Source: Eutypa lata
Taxonomy: Eukaryota; Ascomycota; Sordariomycetes; Xylariales; Diatrypaceae
Direction of reading: 5' to 3'
NCBI GenBank assembly: GCA_022661535.1
Contig: JAKULF010000011.1
Location: forward strand, 2,356,001 to 2,420,000
Length of the DNA: 64,000 bases
The notes under the pieces were generated by a model. That model was given only the letters and a program-made list of their open reading frames with translations, was not told where the DNA came from and ran no database searches. Below, in pieces: positions 23,742 through 35,817 of the stretch. The translations under genes and the position numbers were made by a program. Numbering within the stretch: position 1 is the stretch's first letter; the number at the start of each line of letters is the position of its first letter.

Positions 23742-24769
23742 ATGTCGTTCTCCGCTCTCTGGCAGCAGTTCTTCCCGCCAGCGCCGACTTTTACCGAAAA
23801 ACATGTTGTTCCGGGTAGCCAAGTTGGCAAGGTGTTCATTATTCCTGGCGCCACTTCGGGCACGTCGCGTTAAACCCCCGAAGCCATCTATGGGACCTCA
23901 AAGAAAGTCAGGCAAATGAGAAAGCATTTAATAGGTCTTGGTCTCGGGCTACTGAAGCTCCTATATCATAGCGATGCCACTATTTATCTCGCCGGCCGAT
24001 CACGCGAAAAGATTCAAAATGCCATCAATTCCATCTCATCTACATCAACGCCAGCCACCCCCGCAACCCTCAAGTCACTTTACCTAGATCTCTCCGATCT
24101 AACCACTGTCAAGCCTGCCGCAGCTTCATTTGCAGCTCAAGAGACACGGCTCGACGTTCTGTGGAACAATGCCGGTACCAATTGCCCATCGGACAGCGTT
24201 ACGAAACAGGGCCTAGAAGTCCATGTTGGCCCCAACTGCGTCGCCCCTTTGCTGTTGGCCCAGGAGTTCTTGCCCCTGCTCCGAGCGACCGCAAGATCTG
24301 CACCCAAGACCACCGTGCGCGTTGTCTGGTCGGGCTCGTTGCATATTGACATGACAGCACCAAAAGGTGGCGTCGACTTTACGCGGATCGAGAACCCCCA
24401 TGCCCACGCAGTTGACCATCAAGATTACGTCGCGTCCAAGGCCGGGAACTTCTTTCTTGCGGCCGAAGGTGCTCGCCGATGGGGCACTGACGGGCTTATT
24501 AGTGTGTGTCAGAACCCCGGAAATTTGTACACACCGATGTGGTTCTGTTTTTGAAAAGGTTCATTTTGTATGAACCAAGGTTTGGTGCCTACACGATGTT
24601 ATTTGCTGGATTGTCACCTGATGTGAGTGAGGGTCACAACGGGGCGTATATTTGGCCATGGGGGAGAATCCGGCCGATTGCACGAACGGATGTGTTGCAG
24701 GCCGCTTTAGAGGACAAAGCGACGGCATTTTGGGAATGGTGCGAGAAGGCGTGGAAGGATTATGTTTAG
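23742..24769 (+). pseudogene. Short-chain dehydrogenase/reductase, frameshifted
   Basis: The ATG at 23742 starts an N-terminus typical of fungal short-chain dehydrogenases (MSFSALWQQFFPPAPTFTEK). The nucleotide-binding glycine motif is complete only if a 75-base GC-AG intron (23860-23934) is removed, giving GATSGLGLGLL. Downstream are the AGRS turn, the NNAG motif, an S in the VVWSGS strand, and a Y-V-A-S-K catalytic pair. After NPGNLYTPMW (about 24542) the frame breaks: the expected C-terminal block (FLKRFILYEPRFGAYT...WPWGR...WEWCE) continues in the +1 frame to a stop at 24769, with a few residues apparently missing. Substrate unknown. I read this as a recent pseudogene. Confidence 0.65.
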
Positions 24770-24979
24770 GATTCTAACTCAACAAGTGTTTAACTTTACA
24801 CTCACGAAGCGTGCCGGGCAATCCACGCTATTCAGTCTCTGTTGTCTTGTCACCGTAACCTCCGATTTGTAGTCCTAGAATGTTCATATATTTTAAGCCC
24901 GGTTGTACTCAAAATAATAACATGGCTTTGGTCGGTAATTTTCATCTAAAACAACTCTACGTAGGTATATATCATTATA

Positions 24980-26063
24980 ATGGAAATGGAATACCAGAAC
25001 TTTCGGAAACCCCTCTCTAGGCATATTCATTGTCGCACATCCCAGGGCTGGTCCCTATTCGCCATCAAAGTAGCTATCCTCGACATGTACATCAAGATTT
25101 TCCGTGTACCGTGGTTTGTGAAGCTCTCTTATGCATTCCTCGCTGTCCAAACTGCTTGGGCGATAGCCAACTTTCTGGCGATCATGCAACTATGCAGGCC
25201 ACTGGCGTATCAACGGGACAAGACAGTCCCTGGTGGACAGTGCGGAAACTTTCTCGCGAGTTACTACACTGCACACATTTTCGTCTTCGTACTTGACGTT
25301 GGACTTGTAAGGTACGATGGTATTTCTTTATCTGACATATCGTTGATAAATCATCAAGAGCTACATAACAGGATATAGTCGCTCATCTCTAGCCTTATCT
25401 TCATCCAAAGGACCTGATTGTCCTGGGTTGAGATACTACTTCCTGTAGGATATTGCTATTTGCCATAGCGGATAGGCATTTCTACAAAGACGGACAATAT
25501 TAGCTTATCAAACGCAGATCCTTATGCCTATGCCCGTACTGTGGGGGTTTAAAATGGCACCGAGGAAGAAATTTAGTGTTGCACTGATGTTCTCGTTTGG
25601 ACTTGTGTGAGTTCCCCCTGGGTGCGTCGACGAGGTTGGGCTAAACGCCAATGTTGTCTTGATTGCAGTATCAACATCTTCAACCTTATCCGTATCGCTT
25701 GGCGGGAAACGGTGTCTAGTCCGGGTATCACCTTCGAATATGCTCTACTAATTTGCTTCAGTGTTCTTGAATCCCAGCTTGGTATCGTGCTGGCCTGCGT
25801 CCCAGCCATACAGCCTGTCTTGCGCGAATTGGGAAGCGGGGACACACTAAAAGGTACACGCTCCCGCTGTTCAAGCAAAAGGAAATTCGCACGCTACGTC
25901 CACGCATCCGCCGGTGGCCAATGCACCGGGGAGCATGGAAGGCAGGATGCGTAGGTTAGATTCTGTTGACCTAGAAGCTGACAGCTTGAGAGAATTTGGG
26001 CGTGGGCAGGAGTTTGAGATGGAAATGAGCCCGCACGCTGGAAGCGAAATTCACATTATCTAG
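24980..26063 (+). pseudogene. Pth11-type rhodopsin-fold membrane receptor, 5'-truncated and frameshifted
   Basis: Residues from about 25045 match the middle of the fungal seven-helix Pth11/rhodopsin-like family (FAIKVAILDMYIKIFRV, AIANFLAIMQLCRPLAYQ). An intron at 25307-25517 (GTAAGG...CGCAG) joins FVLDVGL to ILMPMPVLWGFKM. A second intron (GTGAGT near 25607 to GCAG near 25669) leads to NIFNLIRIAW and a last helix. The first two or three helices expected upstream are missing, and a single-base shift near 25852 (an AAAA run) moves the cytoplasmic tail into another frame, ending with SEIHII at 26061. Family members act as plasma-membrane sensors in plant-associated fungi. This copy is probably non-functional. 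Confidence 0.6.
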
Positions 26064-26512
26064 ACCTAGCTACACTGCGGAAAGCGCCGTTTTGATCTGG
26101 AATGAGGTGTTAGGGTGTATGTGTGTGTGAAATCCTACCTTGTACTATCGTTCTTGTATCCTAGCTTGAAACAACTTTGACATGTTAAGAGAAATATCAA
26201 GGTTGATAAGTTATTTATTTTTGCACGGTTTTCTCTTTCCAGCTGTATCTTAATAGTACTCACGTTATTTAACATGAATTTCTGCCTGCGCCCCAGCCGC
26301 CTTAGTGGCTGGCACTGTTGGATTCATTGGGTGCGTCACATTTATTTCCAGTGACCTCCTAGTACCACAGCGTGAAGCCCCGAAATAATAATCCGGAAGA
26401 CACACGCGTCATGTAGCTGGCCCTTTTTGAGGCAACTAACTCGATATTTGGGTTTGTATTCCCGATAATATTCATTACCCCTCAGGAGACTCGTCATTCT
26501 TCCCCTGTGCCA
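26064..26512. other. Convergent intergenic spacer
   Basis: No ORF or motif of note between the receptor relic and the 3' end of the GH76 gene. Confidence 0.5.
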
Positions 26513-28335
26513 TCATCGGCCCTTAAATCCAAACGGCTCAAAAATGGGGCCTTCCCACAGCAGCCACCCCAGCGTACAAACACCTCCAACCAGGAGCATT
26601 ATCGTCAAGATCGCGGCTCCAGCCTTGTCCGCCGTCGTGATAGGGCTCCACTCGACGGTGACGGTCTCCACGCCGGCGTCGGGGTCGCCCTTGCTCGTGC
26701 CGCCCGTGGAGTTCGTGACCGGTACTCCCTTTTTCTCGTCGACCAGGAGGGACGTCAGGGCGCCCAGGACGCTCATCTGGTTGCCGGCCGTCGCGAAGCC
26801 GTCGTAGACGCCCGTCGACCAGTGGAACCCGCACATGCGGCCGTTGTCGCCGCCCGTGCACTGCTTCACGGCCGCCTGCGCCGACGTCTTGAGCGTGTCC
26901 ATCACCTTGGTCCGGATGAACGGCGCCAGCTGCGTCGCCGACGCCAGCCACCGGTGGACGAAGCCCTTGAAGGTGATCGCGTCGAACGTGCACCCGGTCC
27001 CCTCGCATACGGGCTCGAACGCCACCCCGTCGGGGAAGAATATCTTGATGGTCTGGTCCAGGAGCTTGTTGATCCGGTCCTTCCATATATCGTCTTTGGT
27101 CTATTTCGTGGTAAACATCGCGGATTAGTAAATTGGACGGCAGGTCAAGCTCTCATTTTATCACCGAAGCACGTCTTTCAGCTATTCGAGTTCCCCTCCC
27201 CCCCCCCAACGGAAACAAACTTACATAGTCATACATATGAGCGGCTCCTAAGAGTAACACTGCTGCGTTGTAGGAGTATTGTTGCGTATTGATTGCCTTG
27301 CAACCATCGTCCACGTGGACACCGTCGAATACGTTATAATCCTTATCGAGTAATCCATACTTTTCAAGCCAATCCCAAGAGTCCGAGGACCACTTCGCAT
27401 AGGTGTCATTATTTGTATACCGGGCGAGTCGTGCGCCCATGTTGAAGAAGCAACCGTTAGATATCGCTGCGACGGTAATGATCAGTTCCCCATGAGTATC
27501 AAAAAAGGGGGGATAGGGAGCGGGCTGGGACGCCTAGGCGCCGCCGTGTGTATACTTACAGTTCTTATAGTTATAGCCCTGGTTCGTGGGGTAGATCTGC
27601 CACCTCAGGCCGTTGTCGCAGCCGCCGCCGCGGCGGTCGGGGGAGGCCTGCTCGTTCCAGACGGCCTGGGTCAGGGCGACCCACTGGGCGTCGTCTTCGG
27701 GGGGGTCCTTGAACTTGAGCTCAGCGGCGATCATGGATGTCATGCTCCAGAAGGCCTGGTCGTCGTTGCCGAGCGACGCCGACCAGTTCTTGTGCATGAA
27801 ATCCCGGTTCGGCGCCGCCTGGTGCAGCAGCGATTGGTAGATGTCGTCGTTCCACGTGTCGTCGTCCGTGACGTGCCAGTAGTCCAGCAGTCCACCCCAC
27901 ATCGCTCCGCCCTGCCACCAGTAGTAGTCGCCGTCCGGCGGAGGGCCGGGAAGGATACCCGGGACCATTCCCGGCTCATCGCCGCGGTAGTACGTCATCA
28001 TGTCCTCTGCGACGAGTTTGGCCGCCTTCTTTATCGATTCTGTGAAAAAGAGGATCTGTGTTAGATGGTGGTTCGCACAGCGAGGTGGGGGACTGGGCGT
28101 CACGAAGCCTTCTTCGCATACCTTGATCATCTAAGTCAACCTCGAGTGCCGCCAGCACCTAATAGAAATCGAGTTAGCTCTCAACTTGTCTGTCCTTTTG
28201 AAGTCATGCCAAGACAATACAATGATACACTCTCTCTCGGGCCATGGCTCGTGCAGGCCGTGAGGTGTACGGCTAAGAATGGTGTCTTACCAACGCCGGC
28301 GGGATCAAGACGCTCAAAGCAAAGGAAGCGAGCAT
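26513..28335 (-). CDS. GH76 alpha-1,6-mannanase-like cell-wall protein (Dfg5/Dcw1 family)
   Basis: Five minus-strand exons: 28335-28291, 28158-28122, 28039-27560, 27466-27225, 27100-26513, giving 463 residues, the usual family length. The signal peptide is MLASFALSVLIPPALVLAA. The catalytic Asp pair of GH76 is D120-D121 in SLGNDDQAFW. Other family blocks are YYWWQGGAMWGGLLDYW, DNGLRWQIY, YKNSISNGCFF, ARLARYT and CTFDAITFKGFVHRW. The C-terminus has a hydrophobic helix (AILTIMLLVGGVCTLGWLLW). Dfg5/Dcw1 proteins sit at the plasma membrane and are thought to transfer GPI-anchored glycoproteins to wall glucan. All phases agree. The 37-base second exon is unusually small. Large ORFs on the opposite strand are shadows of its GC-rich third positions. 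Confidence 0.93.
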
Positions 28336-31300
28336 CTTCGTCTACCTGCCAATATAAAACAAGTCCCGTTGAAGCCTCATACACACGTCTATAAGACTAA
28401 CGAAGGTATACTCGGGACTGAACAGAAAAGGCGGTATGGAACAAGAAGGCTTGAACGAATGGTCTTCACACCGCACAGACAAATATTTAATATATACACA
28501 TATAAAAAAGAAACTCCCCGTACAAAACGAAAGATTGGGCAGTGGTGATGATGTTGTGTTAATGACTCGCGACGGGGATGAGACCATTCTTTCTACGTAC
28601 ATAGATATCTGATAAATAAACCATCTGACATTTTTATCTGACAATTAGTAACCCCCCATACGAACTACCTCACAAGGGAGACCTCATTGGTTACAAATAA
28701 CAGCACGGTCTCCATTCCCATAGCCACATTACCGCCAAGCCCGGTATTCTGCTGCCTGATGATGAGCTTATTTGTATTACAATTCCCTTGGCGGGCTGGC
28801 CGCCTCTGCCGAACGAGAGCGCGCCCTGGCACCTACCGTTACCCCTGCCCCTGCCCCTGCCCCTGATTACTTAGACCGACTACCGAGAGAACTGACAGAC
28901 AATTGTCCCGACAAAGGGAGAAAAGAAAGAAAGAAAGAAAGTCCATGCATATGGACTTTTACATAACTAGGTATTCGCGCCGCACGCTTCTGCCGGAAGA
29001 GGCAGAAAGCCATGTCGATGTCTCAGGCACAGGCCTAATTGGAGAAAACTGGGTGGACTCTACAAACCTCCATATGCCCCCCAGTCGGGCTATATAAAGA
29101 CCCCGGATTTTCCGCTGTCACTTGTAAGTTAGTTTTCTGGTTCTTTTGCAGGGCCCGCCTTGCCAGAACAGCCTAGTCTCTATCTAGTTAAGTAATTTTG
29201 CTCTAAACGAGCATTGAACAACACGAGGGAATCCTTCCAACTTCCAATTGTGGCGAAGCACTCGCTCGTGTCGGGTTTTCCCTCTTTGTTTCTTTTCCTA
29301 CATACGTCCAGTTCTTGGTTACATACTACTACATACATAGCCATGTGCATCATCAAACCAGATGTTTTTAGCTGCCAAGTGTGAGACAAAACGTTGATCA
29401 TCGACTCTCGATGAAACAAATTGACTGAGGCTGTGTTGTGTGGTCCTATTTCATTCGTTAAAAAGAATTGAAATTTTTCTACGTGTCGCCGCCCCGCCAG
29501 CTGCCCGCTGCTTCAGCTCCGGTGCTCTAACCTTTTCAGCCGATTGCCTTATTGTTATTATTAGAGACTCGACGATCCAGTCAGCACGTGTTTTATGTGG
29601 CTCCCTCAGTCCCTATACATAGGTAGTTTTATGCTGATGATGATCTTCGTTAGCCCTTGGAGAGGCGATCAAGTATGTAAGAACGATCGACCCGCCTAAC
29701 ACACCTATGTACGTACATATGTAACGATCAACTTGGAAACATCAGCACATCAGCGCATCATTACCCCTTACAGTACTCGATTAACTAGCGAAGGGCCAAC
29801 GGCTCAATTGTCAAGGCAATATTTTGCGTAGCATTTAATTCTATCATTTTATAATCATCGTCGTATCGAATTATTAGCGTCGATACTAGGTGTATCAGTA
29901 ATTCTGTTGCCTAACTAACACCCGCCTTACCTCTCTCGGGCCCGACATGCTGGAGTCGGCAAGATGCTAAGTAATAGTTAATTACCAGGGGCACCATCCC
30001 GGTCCGGTCCGCATAACCTCTCAGGTATCAGGTATGTAAAAGGTCGTCACCGGAATTATGTCATGATGCACATATGTAGGTAGTTACATGGTAATTAGCC
30101 GTCTTAACTAGTATGCTGAGATATGATTGGTATAACTACGTCCAGCACATTCCGCAATAGAGTAGCCGCCCAAGTTCTTGCTCCCTTGAACTGAGCAAGG
30201 GTACCTATATACACTGAACCTTCCACAATCGGATGATGAGGGGCTTTTGGAGTATATAGCAAATATTAATCACAACCTCGTGGGGATATGGGTTTTAGGT
30301 ATTTCATTCAATGCATGTATTTTCTACGTCGGTCAATACGAGACTGTGTGCATAGATCTGTGAGGAATTTCTGAGTCATCTGAACAGATGATAGATATTC
30401 CTCTGATCATTCCCTGGAGTTTAAACGAGCCGAGCAGCGACATACTTCAATATAGAGCTCCATAGTCAGCTTGTGGCCGAATAATTTGAATATTCATATT
30501 CGTGCAACTATTACCACGGTAAAGGGCCTCCCCGAAAGCGTAAAGCCGTCTTCTAGATTGTAACACGGGCACAATTTTGAGTTCACTGCGGGACAATGAG
30601 TTTAATCAAATAGGGTAACAGCGAGTTACCCCATAGCGGTGGGTCTAATCCTTTGGTCTTTCACGACTACTCAATTTATGCGTTTCCTGAAGCTATCGTG
30701 AGCGTCGGCGCTAGGCTGCAGTACGCCCACTGCCCGTGGTCAATTGACGTTCAGGCGTACCCGCGCTTTCAGTTGAAATACATATTAGATTCGAAATATT
30801 CAACAGAGACGGGAAGGAAGTACAGCTGTATCATCCACCGATGCTAGAAAATATATCTGCCGGTTTTGTTTGCAGTATCATGTCTTTGACCAGTGCCAGG
30901 CAGCACTAGCGACTGTTATTCTTCATCCCTCAATGAGAAGTGGCAATCCTCTCCATTGCCAGCGTTTAAGCCCACAGCATATCTTAAGCCAGGCTCATAA
31001 CATATGAAATCCGCATCTGCCGAGGGCTGTACTCGAGTTTATGGCCATAGAAATCTCGACAAACTTCTCACTCTCAGTTGTTATACCAAGGGGATCCGTC
31101 CTTTACTCTGCAGTGTTTTTTAGGAATCTACGATTGAGTGTAATGTGGTTACACCTTGGACTTAAGGGGCCGTAGCGGTTGTTAATTCCTTGGAAAAAGA
31201 TGCACCTTTGGTTCTTGGCCGTATGCTAATGGATTGACAACGCAAGGTCGCCTAACCCGTGCTAATAAACGTAGGTTACTGTTCCTCTGCCAATCTGAAA

Positions 31301-31739
31301 ACCATCAAAAGTTTCCCATATGCCGATGGAAGCCATTTGGAAATACAGCAATAGAAGATGCCGACATTGAAGTAAGGATGCACCTCGACTCCCGAGGTCA
31401 TTTACTTCAGTATATGGGACTTGCCTGGCATTGCACACCTATGGTAGAGAGAAACATCCCGCAAGCTACGAGATGCAACTCTCTGCACCATACTCAAATT
31501 TTTACCAACCAAATAATAACAAAATCCCCGTACAATACGAAGGAACAAATAGGACAGGAGAGTATGCCAAAGAATGCAACACGAAATAACATGGGCTAGC
31601 TACGCTTTGATGGGTACCCACAATACGAGAAGGAAATATGGCAAATGAGTGGTCCGAAGTTTTGAGAGAAAAAGAGGAGGATGATATTGTAAAAAGAAAG
31701 AACTATCAGAGTTTAGCGAAGTGTCTAATCGAAGTAGAA
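28336..31739. other. Long intergenic region, no supported gene
   Basis: 3.4 kb with stops in all frames, several short AT-rich patches and some low-complexity sequence (GAAA runs near 28920). The ORF at 31234-31599 has no recognisable features. Confidence 0.55.
28842..28865. repeat. (CCCCTG)4 minisatellite
   Basis: Four perfect hexamer units in non-coding sequence. Confidence 0.9.
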
Positions 31740-32156
31740 TCATGGATGTCTATTAATATCCAGTTGGGAAATCTTAAGCCATGAAATAAAGCACTGGCAA
31801 CCTGGAGACATAAGTTCAACCTTATCGACCTCGTGCTCCTCCAGATACTGTCGCACGACTTCTACTTGTCCCCCTCCCCCCCTACACCACAAGCAGAAAC
31901 TGCTCTCTTTTTTGCCATCCCACCCTGGGACTTCTGGTAATGCCGGCGGCAGCGGAGGAAACTCAGCAAACTGAGCCTCACGTAGTCGGTGTCTGGCGTC
32001 AAGAGCCTGGCGCCATCTCGCCTCGATTGCCCTTAGCTCCTCGGCCTCGGCAGGTGTGAGTTCTTGGCCAGTAGTGTTCTTCTCCGCCAAAGCCATCCGA
32101 CGTTTTGCGTCGTGTTGCGCCTGTTTCAATTGCCCTTGAACGTTGGTTGGATCCAT
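31740..32156 (-). CDS. Hypothetical protein, charged helical
   Basis: A 138-residue single-exon frame with an ATG at 32156. The first 65 residues are rich in Ala, Glu, Arg and Gln and would form a charged helix or coiled coil (ELTPAEAEELRAIEARW). A Pro-rich loop follows, then a segment with two nearby cysteines (FCLWCRGGGG) and a short helix (VVRQYLEEHEVDKVELM). Composition and length look more like a real protein than the neighbouring random ORFs, but I do not recognise a family, and an unmodelled intron near the 3' end is possible. Confidence 0.4.
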   Translation of the reverse strand: MDPTNVQGQLKQAQHDAKRRMALAEKNTTGQELTPAEAEELRAIEARWRQALDARHRLREAQFAEFPPLPPALPEVPGWDGKKESSFCLWCRGGGGQVEVVRQYLEEHEVDKVELMSPGCQCFISWLKISQLDINRHP

Positions 32157-32919
32157 GCTCTCTATAGGTCTCTCTGCTACACAAAACTCCCAGCTTCTTA
32201 TGACGAGGTTGGAACAAAACTAATTACATCCCGTAGTTCGAAACGTCTAGGTTTTGAAATATATTGGCTTGTATTAAGTTATAAGCGTTTTGTCGTCGAA
32301 GCAATTTCAATTGCTCCGGATTCAGTTCATGACATCGATGATCCACTACTAATGCTACTCTCCAAATTTAGCAATAATCATGCACTCTGCCCAATCAGAA
32401 GCCACCTTGAACAAACTCAACATCAACATCCCCTGCTAAGCGCCAGGTTGGTATACACCCGCATATAACGGACCGGCCACACATATAACATTATTAAGTA
32501 TCTAACGAACTATTAATCAATACATTCTTTTCTGAAACACATCTACACGCTTCCCCTTTCAACCTTTGCTATATCAAATTCATATGACGATTAGGTTGTT
32601 GGTATACTACGTACCTATAATAAGGTCAGCCCAAAGTGTGGGCTTGATATCCCTATTCTAGTTTGTTCTAGGTTAATGGGGTGGTGTTCACCGACGTAGA
32701 CCTCGACCTGACACCGTAAAATCCCCACCTATTGCCCAGGCCCCTTAAGCGGCTTAAGTCTATCTAGTTAGTTCTTTCAAAGGGTTCCGGATATAGATAA
32801 CAAGTATGAGGAGGATCCAAGTTGGAAGGGGCACAGTTACAACTGACCGCCATCATTCCTGTATGGCTCTCTGCTGAGCCTTATGGATAAAGATGCAACT
32901 AAGAACCGATGTAATATAG

Positions 32920-33117
32920 ACTACATCCTCAACATCTTTACCTACTACCAACTCTAGTCCCAGTTTTACTTTATCTGTCATAGGATCTTCGACCACTGCG
33001 ACATCTGGCTTTACTTCAGTTTTAACGCCAAGTTTAAGTGCTGGCTTGACTACTAGCACGACTGCAGGCACAACAACAGATGAGATTATTATCCCGACCA
33101 CTGTAATATCACGCTAG
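32920..33117 (+). pseudogene. Ser/Thr-rich ORF fragment
   Basis: A 65-codon open frame without an ATG reads as a Thr/Ser-rich chain (for example SAGLTTSTTAGTTTDE). This composition is typical of the stalk of secreted or GPI-anchored fungal surface proteins. No signal or anchor is attached, so it is probably a fragment or chance. Confidence 0.2.
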
Positions 33118-33351
33118 AAAGCGACGCTGTTATAGCATTAGTGGCTATAACAGTATATATACTCAATTGTGACATGAAATCCCATCTATCACTGATTTGC
33201 CTATACCTACACGACGGACTTTAAGCGATCTTCAAGAGACATCCGACGCCATTGAAGCTGTGGCAATGCTTTAGTCTCTTTAGCGAGGAAGATTTCATTA
33301 CTAGACAATTAGGACAGTAAGCATGAATACATAATTAAATGCGGCCACTAG

Positions 33352-33369
33352 CCACAGCGCAGTTACAGT
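33352..33369 (+). repeat. Fragment of the 60-kb inverted-repeat element
   Basis: Eighteen bases match the interior of the element at 59939-60089 (CCACTAGCC.CAGCGCAG) with one transition. Alone it is weak; the second fragment at 34267 makes a shared repeat family more credible. Confidence 0.4.
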
Positions 33370-33948
33370 AATGCAGCGAAATTGTGACAGACTAGAAGGG
33401 GAGACGTGCCACGTGATTTTAAACACCAGGGAATGGGTAAAAATAACAAGTTGAGGAAGGGAAGGTGCAGCGATAGGCTGGCACCTTTAAACTGTTTCTT
33501 TACATATAATGATTTCATATATTCTTGTTATTAAAACAAATATCGAAATTGCATAGTATACATACATACATTACGCTTTTAAAATCCAGATGGTGAATAA
33601 ATTTGAGAAAAAAAAAAGAAAAGAAAAGAATCAGAATTGAACAAGTGACCTCCAAAAAAATGACTGAAAAGCTCAGGTCAAACCCCTACACAAACCATTT
33701 CTGGTCCATGGTGGAATGATCCTACGAAACTATCCGAGACAGGATTTTCATACCATTGAATTGTACCACTGCGCCATCGATGTCTGATTACCAAAACCTG
33801 ACAGAGGGAGTGGACATGGCTGATGGAACAACCTCTTTTTTAAATTTATATACCCACCAACGGGGTCTACCCGAAGAGTACCCATTGTTTAGATTTTCAA
33901 TACATTCTACATACCATCCAGTTGGCCTGTGCCACAGCTGATATCTAA

Positions 33949-33974
33949 GTATGTATGTATGTATGTATGTATGT
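33949..33974. repeat. (GTAT)n microsatellite
   Basis: More than six perfect GTAT units in non-coding sequence. Confidence 0.9.
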
Positions 33975-34266
33975 CTTCATATTGTCCTAATTTCTTATCA
34001 TCCTAGACCCGATTTGAAGATGCTTGTTGTTTCTATAAGTTCTCACACCAAGCTATACGTGTTAATGGCCACAGCCAAACTCCAGTCTCTGATCTCTGGA
34101 TGCAAATGCAATATCACCCCTTTGGTAGACGCCTACACCAGCATGTACCTAATGTGAGTACTTAGTTCCAATTAGACCTAAGTCCAAAAGATGTATTTCA
34201 TTTCAACGTCATATTAATTGCTCCCCTCTCCGGCCTTACCAAGTATCGTTTGATTTGCCTCATCTC

Positions 34267-34308
34267 TCAGGCCTCTCTCCGTAAGTAAGGTGGCTGTGCC
34301 ACCGCATC
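34267..34308 (-). repeat. Partial copy of the 60-kb inverted-repeat element
   Basis: The 19 bases 34267-34285 are identical to the reverse complement of the right terminus at 60071-60089. After a TAAG duplication, 17 more bases match with two differences. The rest of the element is absent. Confidence 0.6.
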
Positions 34309-35094
34309 TGTTACGATCCACCTAGGTGGTACGTACAGGTCAGGACAATAGGAAGGTATTCACAATAGGATGAGTGCCTGGTTGCTAGGAGGGGTATTTA
34401 CAAGTGAATAACACCCTACTAGCATTACGGCTGCAAGGTGTGTATCGTAGTAATCAATCACTTACACTTAAATGTAGTACTTAATTCAACAGCATAATCG
34501 TTAAGTTGTAGTAATACATCTTGCCAAGTAATAAATAGAATTGTTTTGCAATAACACGCTGACACGTAAAACATTAAAACTTATCACAGTTCTAGGTAAC
34601 GGATAAGGCACACCAATCAGTCCAACTACCAACAGGTATGTCAATTAATTTTGCATAGAATGTATAGCCACTGAAGCAAGGACACCATGTTAGATCGATT
34701 CAACAACCAATTTCATCTTTGAAGGAGGTCAAAACATCCAATGTATCTAACATACATACCGAGTCATCTTCTGCAACAACACAACAAGTCTCACGGGAAT
34801 CTGCAACTGATAGGCAATATTGCACAACATGGCACCAAAAGAGCAACAGTTAGAGGTTTATGTGAGTCGGAATGTTCCTTTTTTGGTGGCCTATCCGCAA
34901 CAGGCCGCAGCCATTGTTACTGTCAACCTATGCATGACAAGATATGTCAATAAATGGAACAAAATTTTCTATAGAATACAGGCCCCCGTTTGATAGCAAT
35001 ACTGTCTTACCATTGTTGACCAGTCATATAATAGGATGCCGGAGGCCTTGTTAAAGTTTCGGAAGCCGATTTCCTCAACATCACTGCTCAAGCC

Positions 35095-35817
35095 ATGGAT
35101 GCCACGGCCACCCATCTAGGCCATCGAATGGTGTTCTTCACAGACGGGTCGTCCAATAACAATGAGCTTGTTATCGGTGCTAGAGTCACTTACAAGGAGT
35201 TCAATGGTGATTTCAGCCCCTGGACTGATTTGGCATACACGGCTCTAAACACCAAAGACTCAAACACAGCTGAGCTTCTAGGGATAAACGGGGCGCTGTC
35301 GGTTATTTCCAAGGAGCGACAAAAGAGAAAGGGGCGAGGGAGATTCCCTACCGTATTTATCTTTACCGATTCGATATACGTCCTTCGCACGATATTCGAT
35401 TTCCTCGGTGAGAGGTTAAAGGTTTGCAACCGCCTCGACGACCCGGGTTACAAGGCTCTCGCGCGTAACCTCGCCCAGCTGGTGAATCTCCGAGTCTCGC
35501 TGAAGTTCTACTGGGTCAAGGGCCACGCTGCAGTCAACGGAAACAACCGCGCTGATCGGCTTGCCGCCCGTGCAGTTCGCTGGTCCTTGACCCAGTCGCG
35601 TCAGGAGAGACTCGCCCAGGGGTATAAAATCATCCTTACGCCAGAGACCTTGCCGGAAACCTGGCCAGCCGTACAGATGCATCCCGCTCCAATTTCCACG
35701 GGCGCAAAGCGGAAACGTGACGACGCGGGGATGGGGTCTGAGGAAGACGACGCCGAGCCATCCGATGACGACGAAACCCAAAAACCAAACAAGAAAAAGG
35801 CGAAGACTGAGGAATGA
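35095..35817 (+). CDS. Standalone RNase H-fold protein with acidic/basic tail
   Basis: 240 residues, single exon. The start is the only in-frame ATG after an upstream stop. Residues 13-160 form an RNase H fold with the expected acidic residues: D17 (FFTDGSS), E60 (NTAELLGI), D92 (FIFTDSIYVL) and D154 (NNRADRLA), plus H144 in VKGHAAVNGN. The enzyme would cut RNA in RNA:DNA hybrids. The C-terminal 45 residues are Asp/Glu-rich flanked by basic clusters (KRKRDD, KKKAK), suggesting nuclear location. No reverse transcriptase, integrase or capsid sequence was seen next to it, so it is either a cellular gene or a domesticated retroelement domain. Codon use looks coding throughout. Confidence 0.8.
   Translation: MDATATHLGHRMVFFTDGSSNNNELVIGARVTYKEFNGDFSPWTDLAYTALNTKDSNTAELLGINGALSVISKERQKRKGRGRFPTVFIFTDSIYVLRTIFDFLGERLKVCNRLDDPGYKALARNLAQLVNLRVSLKFYWVKGHAAVNGNNRADRLAARAVRWSLTQSRQERLAQGYKIILTPETLPETWPAVQMHPAPISTGAKRKRDDAGMGSEEDDAEPSDDDETQKPNKKKAKTEE

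Larger units (their letters stand above)
32157..35094. other. Long intergenic region with repeat fragments
   Basis: Apart from the fragments listed separately (32920-33117, 33352-33369, 34267-34308) there is nothing gene-like. Purine runs and (GTAT)n sequence are present. Confidence 0.5.

Noticed and set aside
26507..28064. Long plus-strand ORFs (261 and 190 residues)
   Set aside because: Antisense shadows of the five-exon GH76 gene, whose exon phases all agree.
31234..31599. 121-residue plus-strand ORF
   Set aside because: No motif, mixed polar composition and no supporting signals.
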